A stretch of DNA of 64,000 nucleotides from Mycolicibacterium sp. S2-37 (GCF_017352375.1 NZ_JAFEVR010000003.1:180078-244077); one strand, 5' to 3'. Shown: positions 24,301 through 33,243, counted from the first letter of the stretch. Numbers and translations: made by a program. Notes: a model not told the origin generated them from the sequence alone.

Positions 24301-25312
24301 CACCCATGGCGTTGGGCTGGCCGGTCAGCGACATCGGGCCACTGCCGGGACGGCAGATCGCCCCCGTCGCCAGGTGCAGGTTGCAGATCGCGTTGGTGTT
24401 CCACGTGCCATGGGTGCTCTGGTTCATGCCGACCGCCCAGCAGGTCATCCAGTCCCGGGCTTCGGCGATCATCGCCGCCGCCAGGCGGATGTCCGATTCG
24501 CTGATGCCGGTGATCTCCGACACCCGGGCCGGCGGGTAGTCGGCGAGGAACGCCGGCATCTGATCCCAACCCTCGGTGTGCTCGGCGATGAACTGCTCGT
24601 CGATGTCGCCGCGTTCCACCAGCAGGTGCAGGATCCCGTTGAGCAGCGCGAGGTCGGTGCCCGGTTTGATCTGCAGGAAGAGATCGGCCTTGTCGGCGGT
24701 GGTGGTGCGGCGAGGGTCGACCACGATGAGCTTGGCGCCGGCCTTGAGCCGTTCGGCCATCCGCAGGTACAGGATCGGGTGGCAGTCGGCCATGTTCGAG
24801 CCGATGACGAAGAACAGGTCGGTGACGTCGAAGTCGGTGTACGACCCGGGTGGGCCGTCCGAGCCGAGCGACTGCTTGTATCCAGTGCCCGCACTGGCCA
24901 TGCACAGCCGCGAATTGGACTCCATGTACTTCGTGCGCAGGAAGCCCTTGGCCAATTTCGTCGCCAGATACTGGGATTCGAGCGACATCTGTCCGGATAC
25001 GTAGAACGCGACCGCATCGGGCCCGTACTTGTCGACGATCGCCCGCAGCCGCCGGCCCGCCTCGGCGATCGCGTCGTCGACCGGGACGGGCACCGGTTCG
25101 TCGCCGCGGCCCGGCCGCAGCAGAGCCGATTTCAGCCGGCCGTCGTCGGCGCGCATCATCTCAGCGTGGGTGGCGCCCTTGGTGCAGAGCCGACCGGAGT
25201 TGGTGGGGTGCAACTTGTCACCGGACACCCGGGCGATCACGGGTCCGTCGGTCTGTACCTCGATACCGCAGCCGACGCCGCAGTACGAGCACGCAGTCCT
25301 GGTCACCGCCAT
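21359..25312 (-). CDS. nasN: Assimilatory nitrate reductase fused to a sulfite-reductase-type flavoprotein
   Basis: 1317 aa. N-terminal half is a Mo-bisMGD nitrate reductase: [4Fe-4S] ligands C8, C11, C15, C43, electron-path K45, and predicted Mo ligand C137 in SNSRLCM. After a linker near 745 comes a flavodoxin domain (LVLWASQTGNAEE at about 790), then an FAD domain with RNYSISSSPL near 1100, and an NADPH domain with GPGTGIAPFRGF near 1176, ending YVRDVY. One chain can thus carry electrons from NADPH to nitrate. The fused nitrate reductase NasN of M. smegmatis, as I remember it, matches this and is GlnR-dependent. It follows narK on the same strand. Confidence 0.88.
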   Translation of the reverse strand: MAVTRTACSYCGVGCGIEVQTDGPVIARVSGDKLHPTNSGRLCTKGATHAEMMRADDGRLKSALLRPGRGDEPVPVPVDDAIAEAGRRLRAIVDKYGPDAVAFYVSGQMSLESQYLATKLAKGFLRTKYMESNSRLCMASAGTGYKQSLGSDGPPGSYTDFDVTDLFFVIGSNMADCHPILYLRMAERLKAGAKLIVVDPRRTTTADKADLFLQIKPGTDLALLNGILHLLVERGDIDEQFIAEHTEGWDQMPAFLADYPPARVSEITGISESDIRLAAAMIAEARDWMTCWAVGMNQSTHGTWNTNAICNLHLATGAICRPGSGPMSLTGQPNAMGGREMGYMGPGLPGQRAVSSAEDREFVEQRWGLPPGTVRDEFGPGAVDMFERMAAGEIKACWIICTNPVATMPNRKTTIAGLEAAELVITQDTYRDTATNRYADVVLPATLWAESDMVMVNSDRTLTLLQQCIPAAGQARPDWRLICDIAAELGFGAHFDYRDSAEIFDEIVGFTNLRTGWDLRGASYDRLRETPLQWPVPPDDAHSRHPIRYLNDGVSQHLHVDEDGHQPRLAFATPSRRAVFWPRPHRDAAELPDADYPIVLNTGRLQHQWHTMTKTGRVDKLNKLNGEPFVEVHPVDAVALEITEGDPVELTSRRGRAVLPAAVSDRVRPGNCFVPFHWNDEHGEYLTINALTNDAVDPDSLQPEFKVCAVSLRPVRPATPGRTRQPTFTEDEKVYLAGFLSGVGESPVGVPVLPATAPVRNEVRLWMDGVMAGRYSRVAMDEPAGPADGPLVLWASQTGNAEEVAGRVAEKVGAARVVNMNEAALGDLAGVRDVLVVTSTFGDGGPPDNGADFWSRLESPDAPALDGVRYAVLGIGDRSYDDFCGHARSLDDRFAALGATRLRDRQDCEAYDDEPMARWTDDVAALVGDDRQGGGAATLTRKPDTKELEPFTRARPVLAPLVRNTVLSAPTSSKEVRQFGFDISEHAVSYSVGDSLGVFARNDPQVVEAWLDATGLRFDQVVTVDGEEMPLGDALVCCYDIRRITPNLVRFVAEHSRDARELRASKDKLDAWLSRRDGIDIVRQFAVHADPQEWQEVLVRLTPRNYSISSSPLVSPHEVQLTTAVVRYRGADGGSRGGVCSTYLADRAAGAPVPVFLQRSPHFRPPQGPTTPMIMVGPGTGIAPFRGFLQERRALGHTGPNWLFFGDRHRSEHFYYRDDLQHMVDDGFLNRLDVAFSRDQRERVYVQHKMSDYGADVWRWLEDGAHFYVCGDAQRMARDVDATLTAIIRTHGRLSEEAARDYKRRLVGEKRYVRDVY

Positions 25313-25357
25313 GTCCCCATCGTCGGCGGGACCTGTTCCGGTTGTTTTCCGCCGAGG

Positions 25358-26782
25358 TTATCGGGAGGAAAACTGGTGCTCACCCGAGCCGGCGGGCAGC
25401 GGTGAGGCCCGTCCTGCGGCCCCCAGCCGCAGGAACACCGCCCAGGTGACCACAGCGCAGACCACGTAGAAGGCCAGGAACACCCAGAAGGCATTGGTGG
25501 CCGACTTCGCGTCGCCGATGTAGGACGCCCGCAGCACCACGTTGATCCCGACTCCGCCGAGCGCGCCGACTGCGCCGGCGAACCCGATCAGCGCACCCGA
25601 CATGCTCCGCGACCACGCCGCCTTCTGGCCGGCATCCCAGTCGTCGTGGCCCTGGGCCTTCGCCTCGAAGATCGACGGGATCATCTTGTAGGTGGATCCG
25701 TTCCCGATGCCCGACAGGATGAACAGCAGGATGAAACCGGCGACGTAGCAGGCCATCTGGGAACCCGTCGGCGCGCCGGAGGTGCCGTCGTCGACCATTC
25801 CGGTGGTCACCAGGACGCCCGCGGCGAAGATCATCGCGACGAAGGTGTACAGCGTGATCCGGCCGCCGCCGATCCGGTCGGCGAGCTTCCCGCCGAACGG
25901 ACGTGAGATCGACCCGAGCAGAGGTCCGATGAACGAGATCTGGGCGGCGTGCAGCGACGCCTGCGCCGGGGTGTCCCCGCCGGCCAGGTAGTTGATCTGC
26001 AGCACCTGGCCGAACGCGAAGGAGAAGCCGATGAACGAACCGAACGTGCCGATGTAGAGGAAGCTCATCACCCAGGAGTGCTTGTAGCGCAACGCTTCTG
26101 CGAGAGCGCCCAGATTCGACCGCTGGTCACCGAGGTTGTCCATGAACAGCGCCGCACCCAGTGCCGCGAGCGCGATCAGCACCAGGTAGATCACGCACAC
26201 GATCTCGGGGGCGGTGTTGCTCACCGTCGCGATGACCAACAGGCCGATCAGCTGGATCACCGGGACGCCGATGTTGCCGCCGCCGGCGTTGAGGCCCAGC
26301 GCCCAGCCCTTGAGGCGCTGTGGGTAGAAGGCGTTGATGTTGGTCATCGAGGAGGCGAAGTTGCCGCCGCCGAATCCGGCGACCGCCGCCACCACCATGA
26401 ACGTGGTGTAGGACGTGCCGGGGTTCTTCATGACGTACCAGGCCAGGCACGTCGGGATCAGCAGCAGCAGCGCGCTGACGATCGTCCAGTTCCGGCCGCC
26501 GAACTTGGCGGGCGCCACGGTGTAGGGGATGCGCATGAACGCACCCACCAGGGTCGGCATCGCAACGAGGTAGAACTTTCCCGCGGCGTCGATGCCGTAT
26601 ACGTCCTGTGGCATGAACAGCACCATCACCGACCAGATCGACCAGATGGAGAAGCCGACGTGTTCGGCGAAGATCGACCAGATCAGGTTGCGCTTGGCAA
26701 TGTCCTTTCCTGGCGTGTTGCCGCCGATGCCTTCCCACGCCTCGACGTCCTCGGCGTCCCAGTGGGTGATGTCGCGGCTCAT
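25358..26782 (-). CDS. narK: Nitrate/nitrite transporter, NarK family
   Basis: 474 aa, twelve-helix MFS transporter. The nitrate signature in helix 5 (GGGNFASSMTNINAFYPQ) and the matching glycine-rich helix (GLNAGGGNIGVPV) are clear, as is GPLLGSISRPFGGKLADRIGG. It imports nitrate and/or exports nitrite. Start MSRDITHW; the extra 22 codons upstream in the frame overlap the regulatory region and are rejected. It is 45 bases before nasN, a likely nitrate-uptake/reduction operon. Confidence 0.9.
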   Translation of the reverse strand: MSRDITHWDAEDVEAWEGIGGNTPGKDIAKRNLIWSIFAEHVGFSIWSIWSVMVLFMPQDVYGIDAAGKFYLVAMPTLVGAFMRIPYTVAPAKFGGRNWTIVSALLLLIPTCLAWYVMKNPGTSYTTFMVVAAVAGFGGGNFASSMTNINAFYPQRLKGWALGLNAGGGNIGVPVIQLIGLLVIATVSNTAPEIVCVIYLVLIALAALGAALFMDNLGDQRSNLGALAEALRYKHSWVMSFLYIGTFGSFIGFSFAFGQVLQINYLAGGDTPAQASLHAAQISFIGPLLGSISRPFGGKLADRIGGGRITLYTFVAMIFAAGVLVTTGMVDDGTSGAPTGSQMACYVAGFILLFILSGIGNGSTYKMIPSIFEAKAQGHDDWDAGQKAAWSRSMSGALIGFAGAVGALGGVGINVVLRASYIGDAKSATNAFWVFLAFYVVCAVVTWAVFLRLGAAGRASPLPAGSGEHQFSSR

Positions 26783-26826
26783 GGAACAGGTGTACGGCGG
26801 TCCCGTTCCGCTCCGGTTGCGTGCTC

Positions 26827-26842
26827 GTGTCAGGGAGGTCAA
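26827..26842 (-). promoter_or_regulatory. Possible second GlnR site, narK side
   Basis: Minus strand reads TTGAC-N6-GACAC, which satisfies the loose mycobacterial GlnR pattern AC-N9-AC, 45 bases upstream of narK. Weak because half-site matches are poor. Confidence 0.25.
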
Positions 26843-26871
26843 CAACACCGAAGCACGGCGGACTCGTCGGC

Positions 26872-26887
26872 GAAACCGCGGTGAAAC
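26872..26887 (+). promoter_or_regulatory. GlnR-like box upstream of the nir genes
   Basis: GAAAC-N6-GAAAC, a direct repeat with an 11-base period that fits GTNAC-N6-GNAAC in its second half and the AC-N9-AC core exactly. A TAGCTT (26898-26903) lies 10 bases further, placing the box over the -35 region of the nirBD unit, as expected for an activator. The GlnR identity is inference. Confidence 0.5.
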
Positions 26888-26912
26888 AATCGGCGCCTAG
26901 CTTCAGCGAAGC

Positions 26913-27266
26913 ATGAGCGACGGCAGCGTTTCCCGATTCTTGCAGGGTCCCTTCGAATTCGAGGGCAACGGGCTGGAGAAGCCGTTGCTGATCGACGATT
27001 CACTGCGCTATGTGGTGCCGGCCGGCGCGGTGACCCAGCCGGTGTACTTCCGCGGCGGAAACTCCACCGACGAGATGATCACCGTCATCCTGTTCCGTGA
27101 CGGTAAACCCATGCGCTACTTCCCCATCGCCGCCAAGGGCGCCACCCACGTCGCGCTGCGGGTGGTCGAGGATCTGCTCGGCGACACCGTGCTCGAACTG
27201 TTCGTCGCCGCCCCGGCCGGCTGTACCGGCACGGTGGTCGTCGACCTCGGACTGGTGGAGGTCTGA
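26913..27266 (+). CDS. Small protein of unknown function preceding nirB
   Basis: 117 aa, no signal peptide, no membrane segment, a single Cys. Composition and alternating hydrophobic residues (SLRYVVPAGAVTQPVYFR, DEMITVILFRDGKPMRYFPI, VLELFVAAPAGCTGTVVVDLG) suggest an all-beta sandwich. I do not recognise a named family. Its stop overlaps the nirB start (TGATG), so it is translationally coupled to nirB and likely made in step with it. A chaperone, siroheme/Fe-S delivery factor or nitrate/nitrite-reductase partner are possible, none shown. Confidence 0.7.
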   Translation: MSDGSVSRFLQGPFEFEGNGLEKPLLIDDSLRYVVPAGAVTQPVYFRGGNSTDEMITVILFRDGKPMRYFPIAAKGATHVALRVVEDLLGDTVLELFVAAPAGCTGTVVVDLGLVEV

Positions 27267-29719
27267 TGCGTCGCCTGGTGGTCATCGGCAACGGAATGGC
27301 CGGAGTGCGTGCCATCGAGGAGATCCTGGCCCGAGGCGGCGCGGACACGTTCGAGATCACCGTCTTCGGCGACGAACCGTACGGCAACTACAACCGGATC
27401 CTGCTGTCGAACGTGCTCGCCGGGACCGACGACACCTCGGAGATCTACCTGAATCCGCTGGACTGGTACACCGAGAACGGCATCGACCTGCGGGCCGGGG
27501 TCCGGGTGGTGCGCATCGACCGCTACGCACGCCTAGTGCAGGCGGACGACGGCTCGGTCACCCGCTACGACGACCTGATTCTGGCCACCGGCAGCCGGTC
27601 GTTCTTCCCGCCGATGGCCGGCCTGTGGGCCGACGACAAGACGCTCACCGACGGGGTGTTCGGGTTCCGCACCCTCGACGACTGCATGGGCATGATCAGC
27701 GAGGCCGAGCACCGCACCAAGGCGGTGGTGATCGGTGGCGGCCTGCTCGGGCTGGAAGCCGCGCGCGGGCTGCAGAATCGAGGCTTGACCGTCGATGTGG
27801 TGCACGCCGGGCCCACCCTGATGAACGCGCAGCTCGACGACACCGCAGGCGGCATACTGCGGCGCTCGGTCGAGCACCTCGGGATCACCGTGCACATGGA
27901 GAAGCGGACCACCGAGGTGCACACCGGCCCCGACGGCAAGATGACCGGAATCGGCTTCTCCGACGGCAGCACCATCGACTGCGACATGCTGGTGATCGCG
28001 GCGGGCATCCGGCCCAATGTCGGGCTGGCCCGGCGAGCCGGGCTGACCGTCGAGCGGGCCATCGTGGTCGACGACCACATGCGCTCCGTCGACGACGACC
28101 ACATCTACGTCGTCGGCGAATGCGCCCAGCATCGGGGCCAGGTCTACGGCCTGGTCGCCCCGCTGTGGGAGCAGGCAGACGTGCTCGCCGATCACATCAC
28201 CGGCAGCGACACCACCGCGGCCTACCACGGGTCACGCACCGCCACCAAGCTCAAGGTTGCCGGCGTCGACGTCGCGTCCATGGGGCTCAAGGCGCCCGAA
28301 CAGCCCGACGACGAGTTCGTGCAGTACTCCGAGCCCCGCCACGGCGTGTACAAGACCATCGTGATCCGCGACGGCAAGCTCGTCGGCGCAACACTTCTCG
28401 GTGACGTCAGTAAGGTCTCGTTCCTGACCCAGGCCTTCGACAGCGGTTTGCCGCTGCCCGACGAACGGGTGTCACTGATGTTCGACATCGGCACTCCCGA
28501 CGTGGAGGTGGGCGTGGCCGAACTGGCCGACGATGCGCAGGTGTGCAACTGCAACGGCGTCAGCAAGGGCGCGCTGGTGTCCTGTGTGCGCGGTGGTGAG
28601 GCGTCCGTGTCCGGCGTGATGGGGAAAACGAAGGCGGGCAAGGGCTGCGGTTCGTGCAAGGAACTGGTCAGCCAGATCGTCGAGTGGGCGGCGGGCGGAT
28701 CGGTCACCGAGGATCCGTCGGCATCCTGGTACGTCCCGGGCGTCCCGTACGACAAGCCGACCCTGATGCGCCACATCCGCGATCTCGAACTGCATTCGGT
28801 GTCCTCGGTGTTCGCCGCGCTGGCGCCCGACGGCAAAGAGGATGCCGGGTCGAAGATGGCCCTGGCCTCGCTGCTGGAGGTCATGTGGGCCGACGAGTTC
28901 GTCGACGAACGTGACGCCCGGTTCATCAACGACCGGGTGCACGCGAACATCCAGCGCGACGGCACCTTCTCGGTGGTTCCGCAGCTGAAGGGCGGCGTCA
29001 CCAGCGTCACGCAACTGCGGAAGATCGCCGACGTCGCCGAGAAGTACGAGATTCCGATGATCAAGCTGACCGGCGGTCAGCGCATCGATCTCCTGGGGGT
29101 GCGCAAGGAGGACCTCCCCGACGTGTGGGCCGACCTGGACATGCCGTCGGGCTACGCCTACGGCAAGAGCTTCCGCACCGTGAAGACCTGTGTGGGCAGC
29201 GACTTCTGCCGCTACGGCGTCGGCGACTCCACGGCGCTGGGCATCGCGATCGAGGAGCGCTACCAGGGGCTCGCCAGTCCGGCGAAGATGAAGCTGGCGG
29301 TGACGGGCTGCCCCCGCAACTGTGCTGAGGCGTTGTGCAAGGACCTCGGTGTGGTCGCGGTCGACGGCGGCCGCTGGGAGATGTACGTCGGCGGTGCGGC
29401 CGGTGCGCACGTCCGCAAGGGTGATCTGCTGGCCACCGTCGACTCCCCGGCGGAGGTGATGACGCTGACAGGCCGGTTCCTGCAGTACTACCGGGAGAAC
29501 GCGAACTGGCTGGAGCGCACGTACGCGTTCGTGCCGCGGGTGGGCGTCGAGAAAATTCGCGCCGCGATCGCCGACGACGCCGAGGGCCTCGATGCGCGGA
29601 TGGCGAAATCCGTTGCCGCCTACCGCGATCCCTGGTCCGACGGGCGTGAGCCGGTGACCGACGGCCAGTTCCGGTCATCGCTGCCGTTGCTGCCTCTGCC
29701 CCAGGTGCCGGTGCGATGA
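27266..29719 (+). CDS. nirB: Assimilatory nitrite reductase [NAD(P)H] large subunit
   Basis: 817 aa. Reduces nitrite to ammonium. Domains in order: FAD-binding (VVIGNGMAGVRA at 5-16), NAD(P)H-binding (VVIGGGLLGLEAARG near 155), BFD-type [2Fe-2S] with C427/C429/C461/C464, ferredoxin-like half domain, and siroheme/[4Fe-4S] site with C642, C648, C682 and C686 (TCVGSDFC, TGCPRNC). Length is usual. Stop and nirD start overlap (ATGA). It completes the nitrate-to-ammonium path begun by narK-nasN across the divergent promoter. Confidence 0.95.
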   Translation: MRRLVVIGNGMAGVRAIEEILARGGADTFEITVFGDEPYGNYNRILLSNVLAGTDDTSEIYLNPLDWYTENGIDLRAGVRVVRIDRYARLVQADDGSVTRYDDLILATGSRSFFPPMAGLWADDKTLTDGVFGFRTLDDCMGMISEAEHRTKAVVIGGGLLGLEAARGLQNRGLTVDVVHAGPTLMNAQLDDTAGGILRRSVEHLGITVHMEKRTTEVHTGPDGKMTGIGFSDGSTIDCDMLVIAAGIRPNVGLARRAGLTVERAIVVDDHMRSVDDDHIYVVGECAQHRGQVYGLVAPLWEQADVLADHITGSDTTAAYHGSRTATKLKVAGVDVASMGLKAPEQPDDEFVQYSEPRHGVYKTIVIRDGKLVGATLLGDVSKVSFLTQAFDSGLPLPDERVSLMFDIGTPDVEVGVAELADDAQVCNCNGVSKGALVSCVRGGEASVSGVMGKTKAGKGCGSCKELVSQIVEWAAGGSVTEDPSASWYVPGVPYDKPTLMRHIRDLELHSVSSVFAALAPDGKEDAGSKMALASLLEVMWADEFVDERDARFINDRVHANIQRDGTFSVVPQLKGGVTSVTQLRKIADVAEKYEIPMIKLTGGQRIDLLGVRKEDLPDVWADLDMPSGYAYGKSFRTVKTCVGSDFCRYGVGDSTALGIAIEERYQGLASPAKMKLAVTGCPRNCAEALCKDLGVVAVDGGRWEMYVGGAAGAHVRKGDLLATVDSPAEVMTLTGRFLQYYRENANWLERTYAFVPRVGVEKIRAAIADDAEGLDARMAKSVAAYRDPWSDGREPVTDGQFRSSLPLLPLPQVPVR

Positions 29720-30045
29720 GCGCGGTCGATGTCGGGGCCGTCGAGGAGGTTCCCCTTGGCGAGGGGCGAACCTTCGTCGTCGACGGGGAGCAGATCGCGG
29801 TGTTCCGGCTGCGCGACGGCTCGCTACGCGCTGTGGACGCGGTGTGTCCGCACCGCGGCGGTCCGCTTGCCGACGGCCTGGCCGACGGGAGCGTTGTGGT
29901 GTGCCCTCTGCACGGCCACACGTTCGACCTGTGCACCGGAACCGAGACCGGCGGCGCGGATCTGGCGGTGCGCAGCCACCCGGTCGAAGTCGCCGACGGC
30001 CGGATCACGATCGTGTTATCAGAAAACCCGTCGATCGTGACCTAG
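29716..30045 (+). CDS. nirD: Nitrite reductase small subunit, Rieske type
   Basis: 109 aa Rieske [2Fe-2S] protein with ligands C44/H46 in CPHRGG and C63/H66 in CPLHGH. In some NirD proteins the cluster ligands are lost; here all four are present, so a cluster is expected. Partners NirB and is coupled to it by an ATGA overlap. Ends the nir unit. Confidence 0.92.
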   Translation: MSAVDVGAVEEVPLGEGRTFVVDGEQIAVFRLRDGSLRAVDAVCPHRGGPLADGLADGSVVVCPLHGHTFDLCTGTETGGADLAVRSHPVEVADGRITIVLSENPSIVT

Positions 30046-30097
30046 ACACGCCGACGACGACACGATTCCGTCGCCGGCGCTGTTGCACCATGCAGGC

Positions 30098-30772
30098 ATG
30101 CGCCATTCAGTCGTCATCGCGGGCATCTGCGTGCTGGTCGCCGGGTGCGCCACGACCAGCAACGCCACGTCGAGCACACCTACGCGGTCGATGGTTCCGC
30201 GTCCCCTCGTCGAACGGGAGCTGCCGGTGCTGCTGCTCAGTCCCGAGGAGGCGGCGGCCACGATGGGTTCGACCCCCATGACCGTCACCTCGGCCCAGAC
30301 CGCGATGAGCGACAGCAGCCAGATCATGGAGCCCGCGGAGTGTCTCGCGATCGACGCCGCGGCAGAAGCGCTGGTCTACGCCGACAGCGGATTCGTCGCC
30401 GAGCGGGACGAAAGCCTCAACAACGGCAACGACTTCACCCACTACCTGAAGCAGGCGGTGGTGCTGTATCCCTACGCCGAGAAGGCCGCCGAGTTCTTCG
30501 ACAGATCGGTGGCCCAGTGGCCGGAGTGCCACGCCTACAGCCACACCCAGAGCGGATCGCAGTGGACCGTCAATGAGATCTCCAATGTCGACGGCATCCT
30601 GAGCACCACGGCCACCATGTCGGACGCCAAGGCGCCCGGGTGGGGTTGCGGGCGGGCACTGGCCCTGCGCAACAACGTCATCGTCGATGTCAACACCTGC
30701 TCCGCCGACCCCGGAGATTCGGCGGTGCGAATCGCCCAGCAGATCGGCGAGAAGGTGCTGGCCCAGTGGTGA
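30098..30772 (+). CDS. Sensor domain-containing lipoprotein (PknH-like extracellular domain)
   Basis: 224 aa. Start ATG at 30098 (a TTG five codons earlier is open). Signal peptide with lipobox LVAGC, C17. The mature region fits the PknH C-terminal sensor fold found in many mycobacterial lipoproteins: LSPEEAAATMGSTPMTVT, ECLAIDAAAEALVYADSGF, FDRSVAQWPECHAY and GWGCGRALALRNNVIVDV, with Cys pairs likely forming disulfides outside the cell. Ligand unknown. It ends three bases from the convergent usp gene. Confidence 0.8.
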   Translation: MRHSVVIAGICVLVAGCATTSNATSSTPTRSMVPRPLVERELPVLLLSPEEAAATMGSTPMTVTSAQTAMSDSSQIMEPAECLAIDAAAEALVYADSGFVAERDESLNNGNDFTHYLKQAVVLYPYAEKAAEFFDRSVAQWPECHAYSHTQSGSQWTVNEISNVDGILSTTATMSDAKAPGWGCGRALALRNNVIVDVNTCSADPGDSAVRIAQQIGEKVLAQW

Positions 30773-30775
30773 GTG

Positions 30776-31165
30776 CTAGTCGGTGGGTTTGACGGCCAGC
30801 ACCGGTTTGCGGCATTCGAGCAGCAGACGCTGAGACACACTGCCCAGCAACAGTTTGCCAACCGGGTTGCGGTCACGGATGCCGATGACGAGAAGTTCGG
30901 CATCCACGCGGTCCATCGCCCGGAGCAGTTCGTCGGCGGTGTCCACGCCGACCGGCTGGATCAGTTCGAAGTCGACGCCGCACTCGCGGAGGTGCTGTTC
31001 GACGTCGTGCACCTCGTGCCGGTCCGCGAAGTGCGGATCGGCGTAGGAGTCCCCGCTGGTGGAGTTGACCACCAGAAGTGTCGTGTTGCGCCGCTTGGCC
31101 TCTTCGATGCCGTACTCGAGGGCGGCCCGGCCGAACCGGTCCGCGCTGTAGCCGACGGTAATCAT
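30776..31165 (-). CDS. Universal stress protein (UspA family)
   Basis: 129 aa, single Usp domain. N-terminal ITVGYSADRFGRAAL and C-terminal nucleotide loop GIRDRNPVGKLLLGSVSQRLL. The usual G-2x-G-9x-G-S loop has Asp in place of the second Gly, so ATP binding may be altered. It has a strong GGGAGGAG site and lies 28 bases after tctA, making it the last gene of the tct unit; a Usp partner in a TTT operon recalls TeaD of TRAP transporters, which tunes uptake. Confidence 0.85.
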   Translation of the reverse strand: MITVGYSADRFGRAALEYGIEEAKRRNTTLLVVNSTSGDSYADPHFADRHEVHDVEQHLRECGVDFELIQPVGVDTADELLRAMDRVDAELLVIGIRDRNPVGKLLLGSVSQRLLLECRKPVLAVKPTD

Positions 31166-31193
31166 TTCTCCTCCCGCAAGCGGTCGTCGGTGA

Positions 31194-32735
31194 TCATTTC
31201 CTGGCCGCCTTCTCCATCTGGTCCCGGTCGTCCTCGACGATCAGCAGCGTCTCCTCGCTGCGGTGCATCAGCTTCAGCACCAGCGGCATGATCAGCAGGA
31301 TGATCATCAGGACGTAGGTGACGATCGCGACCGGCTCGGTGAACAGGCTGGTCCAGTCCCCGCCGCCGAGCTGAAGGCTCTGGCGCAGTTGACGTTCGAT
31401 GCGCGGACCGAGTATCACCCCGATGATCAGGGGCAGCACCGGTAGCCCGAAGCGACGCATCATGAGCCCGAGCAGACCGAACACCAGCAAGAGAGCGAGG
31501 TCGAGTGGCTGCACGTTCACCGCGAGCGCGCCGAGTGTGGCGAAGAACAGGATGCCGGCGTAGAGATACGGCCGCGGGGTGCGGAGCAGCTTGGCCCACA
31601 GCGGTGCGAGTGGCAGGTTGAGCAGCAGCAGCAGCAGGTTGCCGATGAACAGGCTGGCGATCAGCGTCCAGATCAGCAGCGGCTCTTTCTCGAACAGCGT
31701 CGGGCCCGGCTGGATGCCATAGGAGACGAAAGCGGTCAGCATCACCGCTGCGGTGGCGTTGGTGGGCAGACCCAACGACAGCATCGGCACCAGGGTGCCC
31801 GCCGCCGAGGCGTTGTTCGCCGCTTCCGGTCCGGCCACGCCTTCGATGGCGCCCTTGCCGAATTCATCCTTGTGCTTGGACAGCCGCTTCTCGGTGATGT
31901 AGCTCAGGAACGTGGGCAGCTCGGCGCCACCGGCCGGCAGCGCACCGAACGGGAAACCGTAGGCGGTACCGCGCAGCCACGGCTTCCACGACCGGCCGAA
32001 GTCGCTGCGGCTCATCCAGGGCCGGCCCACCGGGATGACGTCAGCCGGGCGGCGCCGCAGATGTGCTGCGACCCAGAGGGCTTCGCCGACTGCGAAGATC
32101 GCGACGGCGATGACGACGATGTCGATGCCGTCCGACAGCTGCGGGATGCCGAAGGTGGCGCGGGGCTGACCGGTGAGGAAGTCGATTCCGACGACGCCGA
32201 TGGCCAGCCCGAGGAACAGCGAGATCGCACCGCGCAGTTTCGACGCCCCGAGCACCGCGGTGACCGCGACCAGGGCGAAGACCATGATCGCCAGATACGA
32301 CGGGGCGCCGAGGGTGACCGCGAATCTGCTGATGGGTGGGGCGAACGCTGCGAGCAGTGCGGTGCCGATGGCCCCGGCGACGAAGCTGCCGATCGCCGCG
32401 GTGGCCAGCGCCTGTGCGGCGCGGCCGGCCTTGGCCATCTTGTTTCCCTCGATCGCGGTGATCACCGACGACGACTCGCCCGGTGTGTTCAGCAGGATCG
32501 ACGTCGTCGACCCGCCGTACATTCCGCCGTAGAAGATGCCGGCGAACATGATGAACGCCGCGCTGGGGCTGACGTTGTAGGTCACCGGCAGCAGCAGCGC
32601 AACCGTCATCGCGGGACCGATGCCGGGCAGCACGCCGACGGCGGTGCCGAGCAGCACGCCGATCACCGCGTAGAGCAGGTTCATCGGGGTCGCGGCCTCG
32701 GCGAACCCCTGCATCAGCCAGTCGAAATTGTTCAT
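31194..32735 (-). CDS. tctA: Tripartite tricarboxylate transporter, large membrane subunit
   Basis: 513 aa, about twelve membrane segments. TctA hallmarks: [17 protein letters not shown] near residue 38, [23 protein letters not shown], and the duplicated [12 protein letters not shown] region. Works with TctB and the binding protein TctC to import citrate, tricarballylate or another carboxylate by cation symport. One base separates it from tctB. The C-terminus ends in an acidic cytosolic tail. Confidence 0.92.
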   Translation of the reverse strand: MNNFDWLMQGFAEAATPMNLLYAVIGVLLGTAVGVLPGIGPAMTVALLLPVTYNVSPSAAFIMFAGIFYGGMYGGSTTSILLNTPGESSSVITAIEGNKMAKAGRAAQALATAAIGSFVAGAIGTALLAAFAPPISRFAVTLGAPSYLAIMVFALVAVTAVLGASKLRGAISLFLGLAIGVVGIDFLTGQPRATFGIPQLSDGIDIVVIAVAIFAVGEALWVAAHLRRRPADVIPVGRPWMSRSDFGRSWKPWLRGTAYGFPFGALPAGGAELPTFLSYITEKRLSKHKDEFGKGAIEGVAGPEAANNASAAGTLVPMLSLGLPTNATAAVMLTAFVSYGIQPGPTLFEKEPLLIWTLIASLFIGNLLLLLLNLPLAPLWAKLLRTPRPYLYAGILFFATLGALAVNVQPLDLALLLVFGLLGLMMRRFGLPVLPLIIGVILGPRIERQLRQSLQLGGGDWTSLFTEPVAIVTYVLMIILLIMPLVLKLMHRSEETLLIVEDDRDQMEKAARK

Positions 32736-32736
32736 G

Positions 32737-33243
32737 TCAGAGAATCCCGTCGAGAATGCCTGCGGGCAGCGGGATTCCGAGCCCTGAGTAGAACGCGTAG
32801 AAGCTGATCAGCGAGATCACCAACCCGATCGCCAGATTGCGGACGTAATGGCGGTTGCCGAGGATCGTCGCCGCGCCGGCGAACAGCAGGGTTCCGACGA
32901 TCACCCAGCCGAGCGGTTCGACGAGCAGGATCATCGCGACGAAGAGCCCGACGAGCATGCCGACGGTGCGCCAGTCGCTCGGCGCCTCGGGGTCGACGTC
33001 CTCGCCCGCGTCGGCCTCCCCCACCGAGCCCCGCGGGATCACCACGGCGAGCACGATCGCGAGCAGGATCAGCACGATGCCGATCGCCATCGGGAAGACC
33101 TTCGGCCCGACGGGGTCGACCTTGGCGAACGCCGCGGTGAGGCGGAGGGCGTCGACGATGAGGAAAGCCCCGACGACCACCAGCACTGCACAGACGAGGT
33201 ACTGCGCCTTGTCGACGTGCTTCTTGTCCTCGGTGGCGGTCAT
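32737..33243 (-). CDS. tctB: Tripartite tricarboxylate transporter, small membrane subunit
   Basis: 168 aa, four membrane helices with the pattern of TctB: first helix [18 protein letters not shown], the conserved [11 protein letters not shown] loop, then helices [14 protein letters not shown] and [16 protein letters not shown]. The longer frame upstream overlaps tctC and is rejected. ATG overlaps the tctC stop as ATGA. Confidence 0.9.
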   Translation of the reverse strand: MTATEDKKHVDKAQYLVCAVLVVVGAFLIVDALRLTAAFAKVDPVGPKVFPMAIGIVLILLAIVLAVVIPRGSVGEADAGEDVDPEAPSDWRTVGMLVGLFVAMILLVEPLGWVIVGTLLFAGAATILGNRHYVRNLAIGLVISLISFYAFYSGLGIPLPAGILDGIL

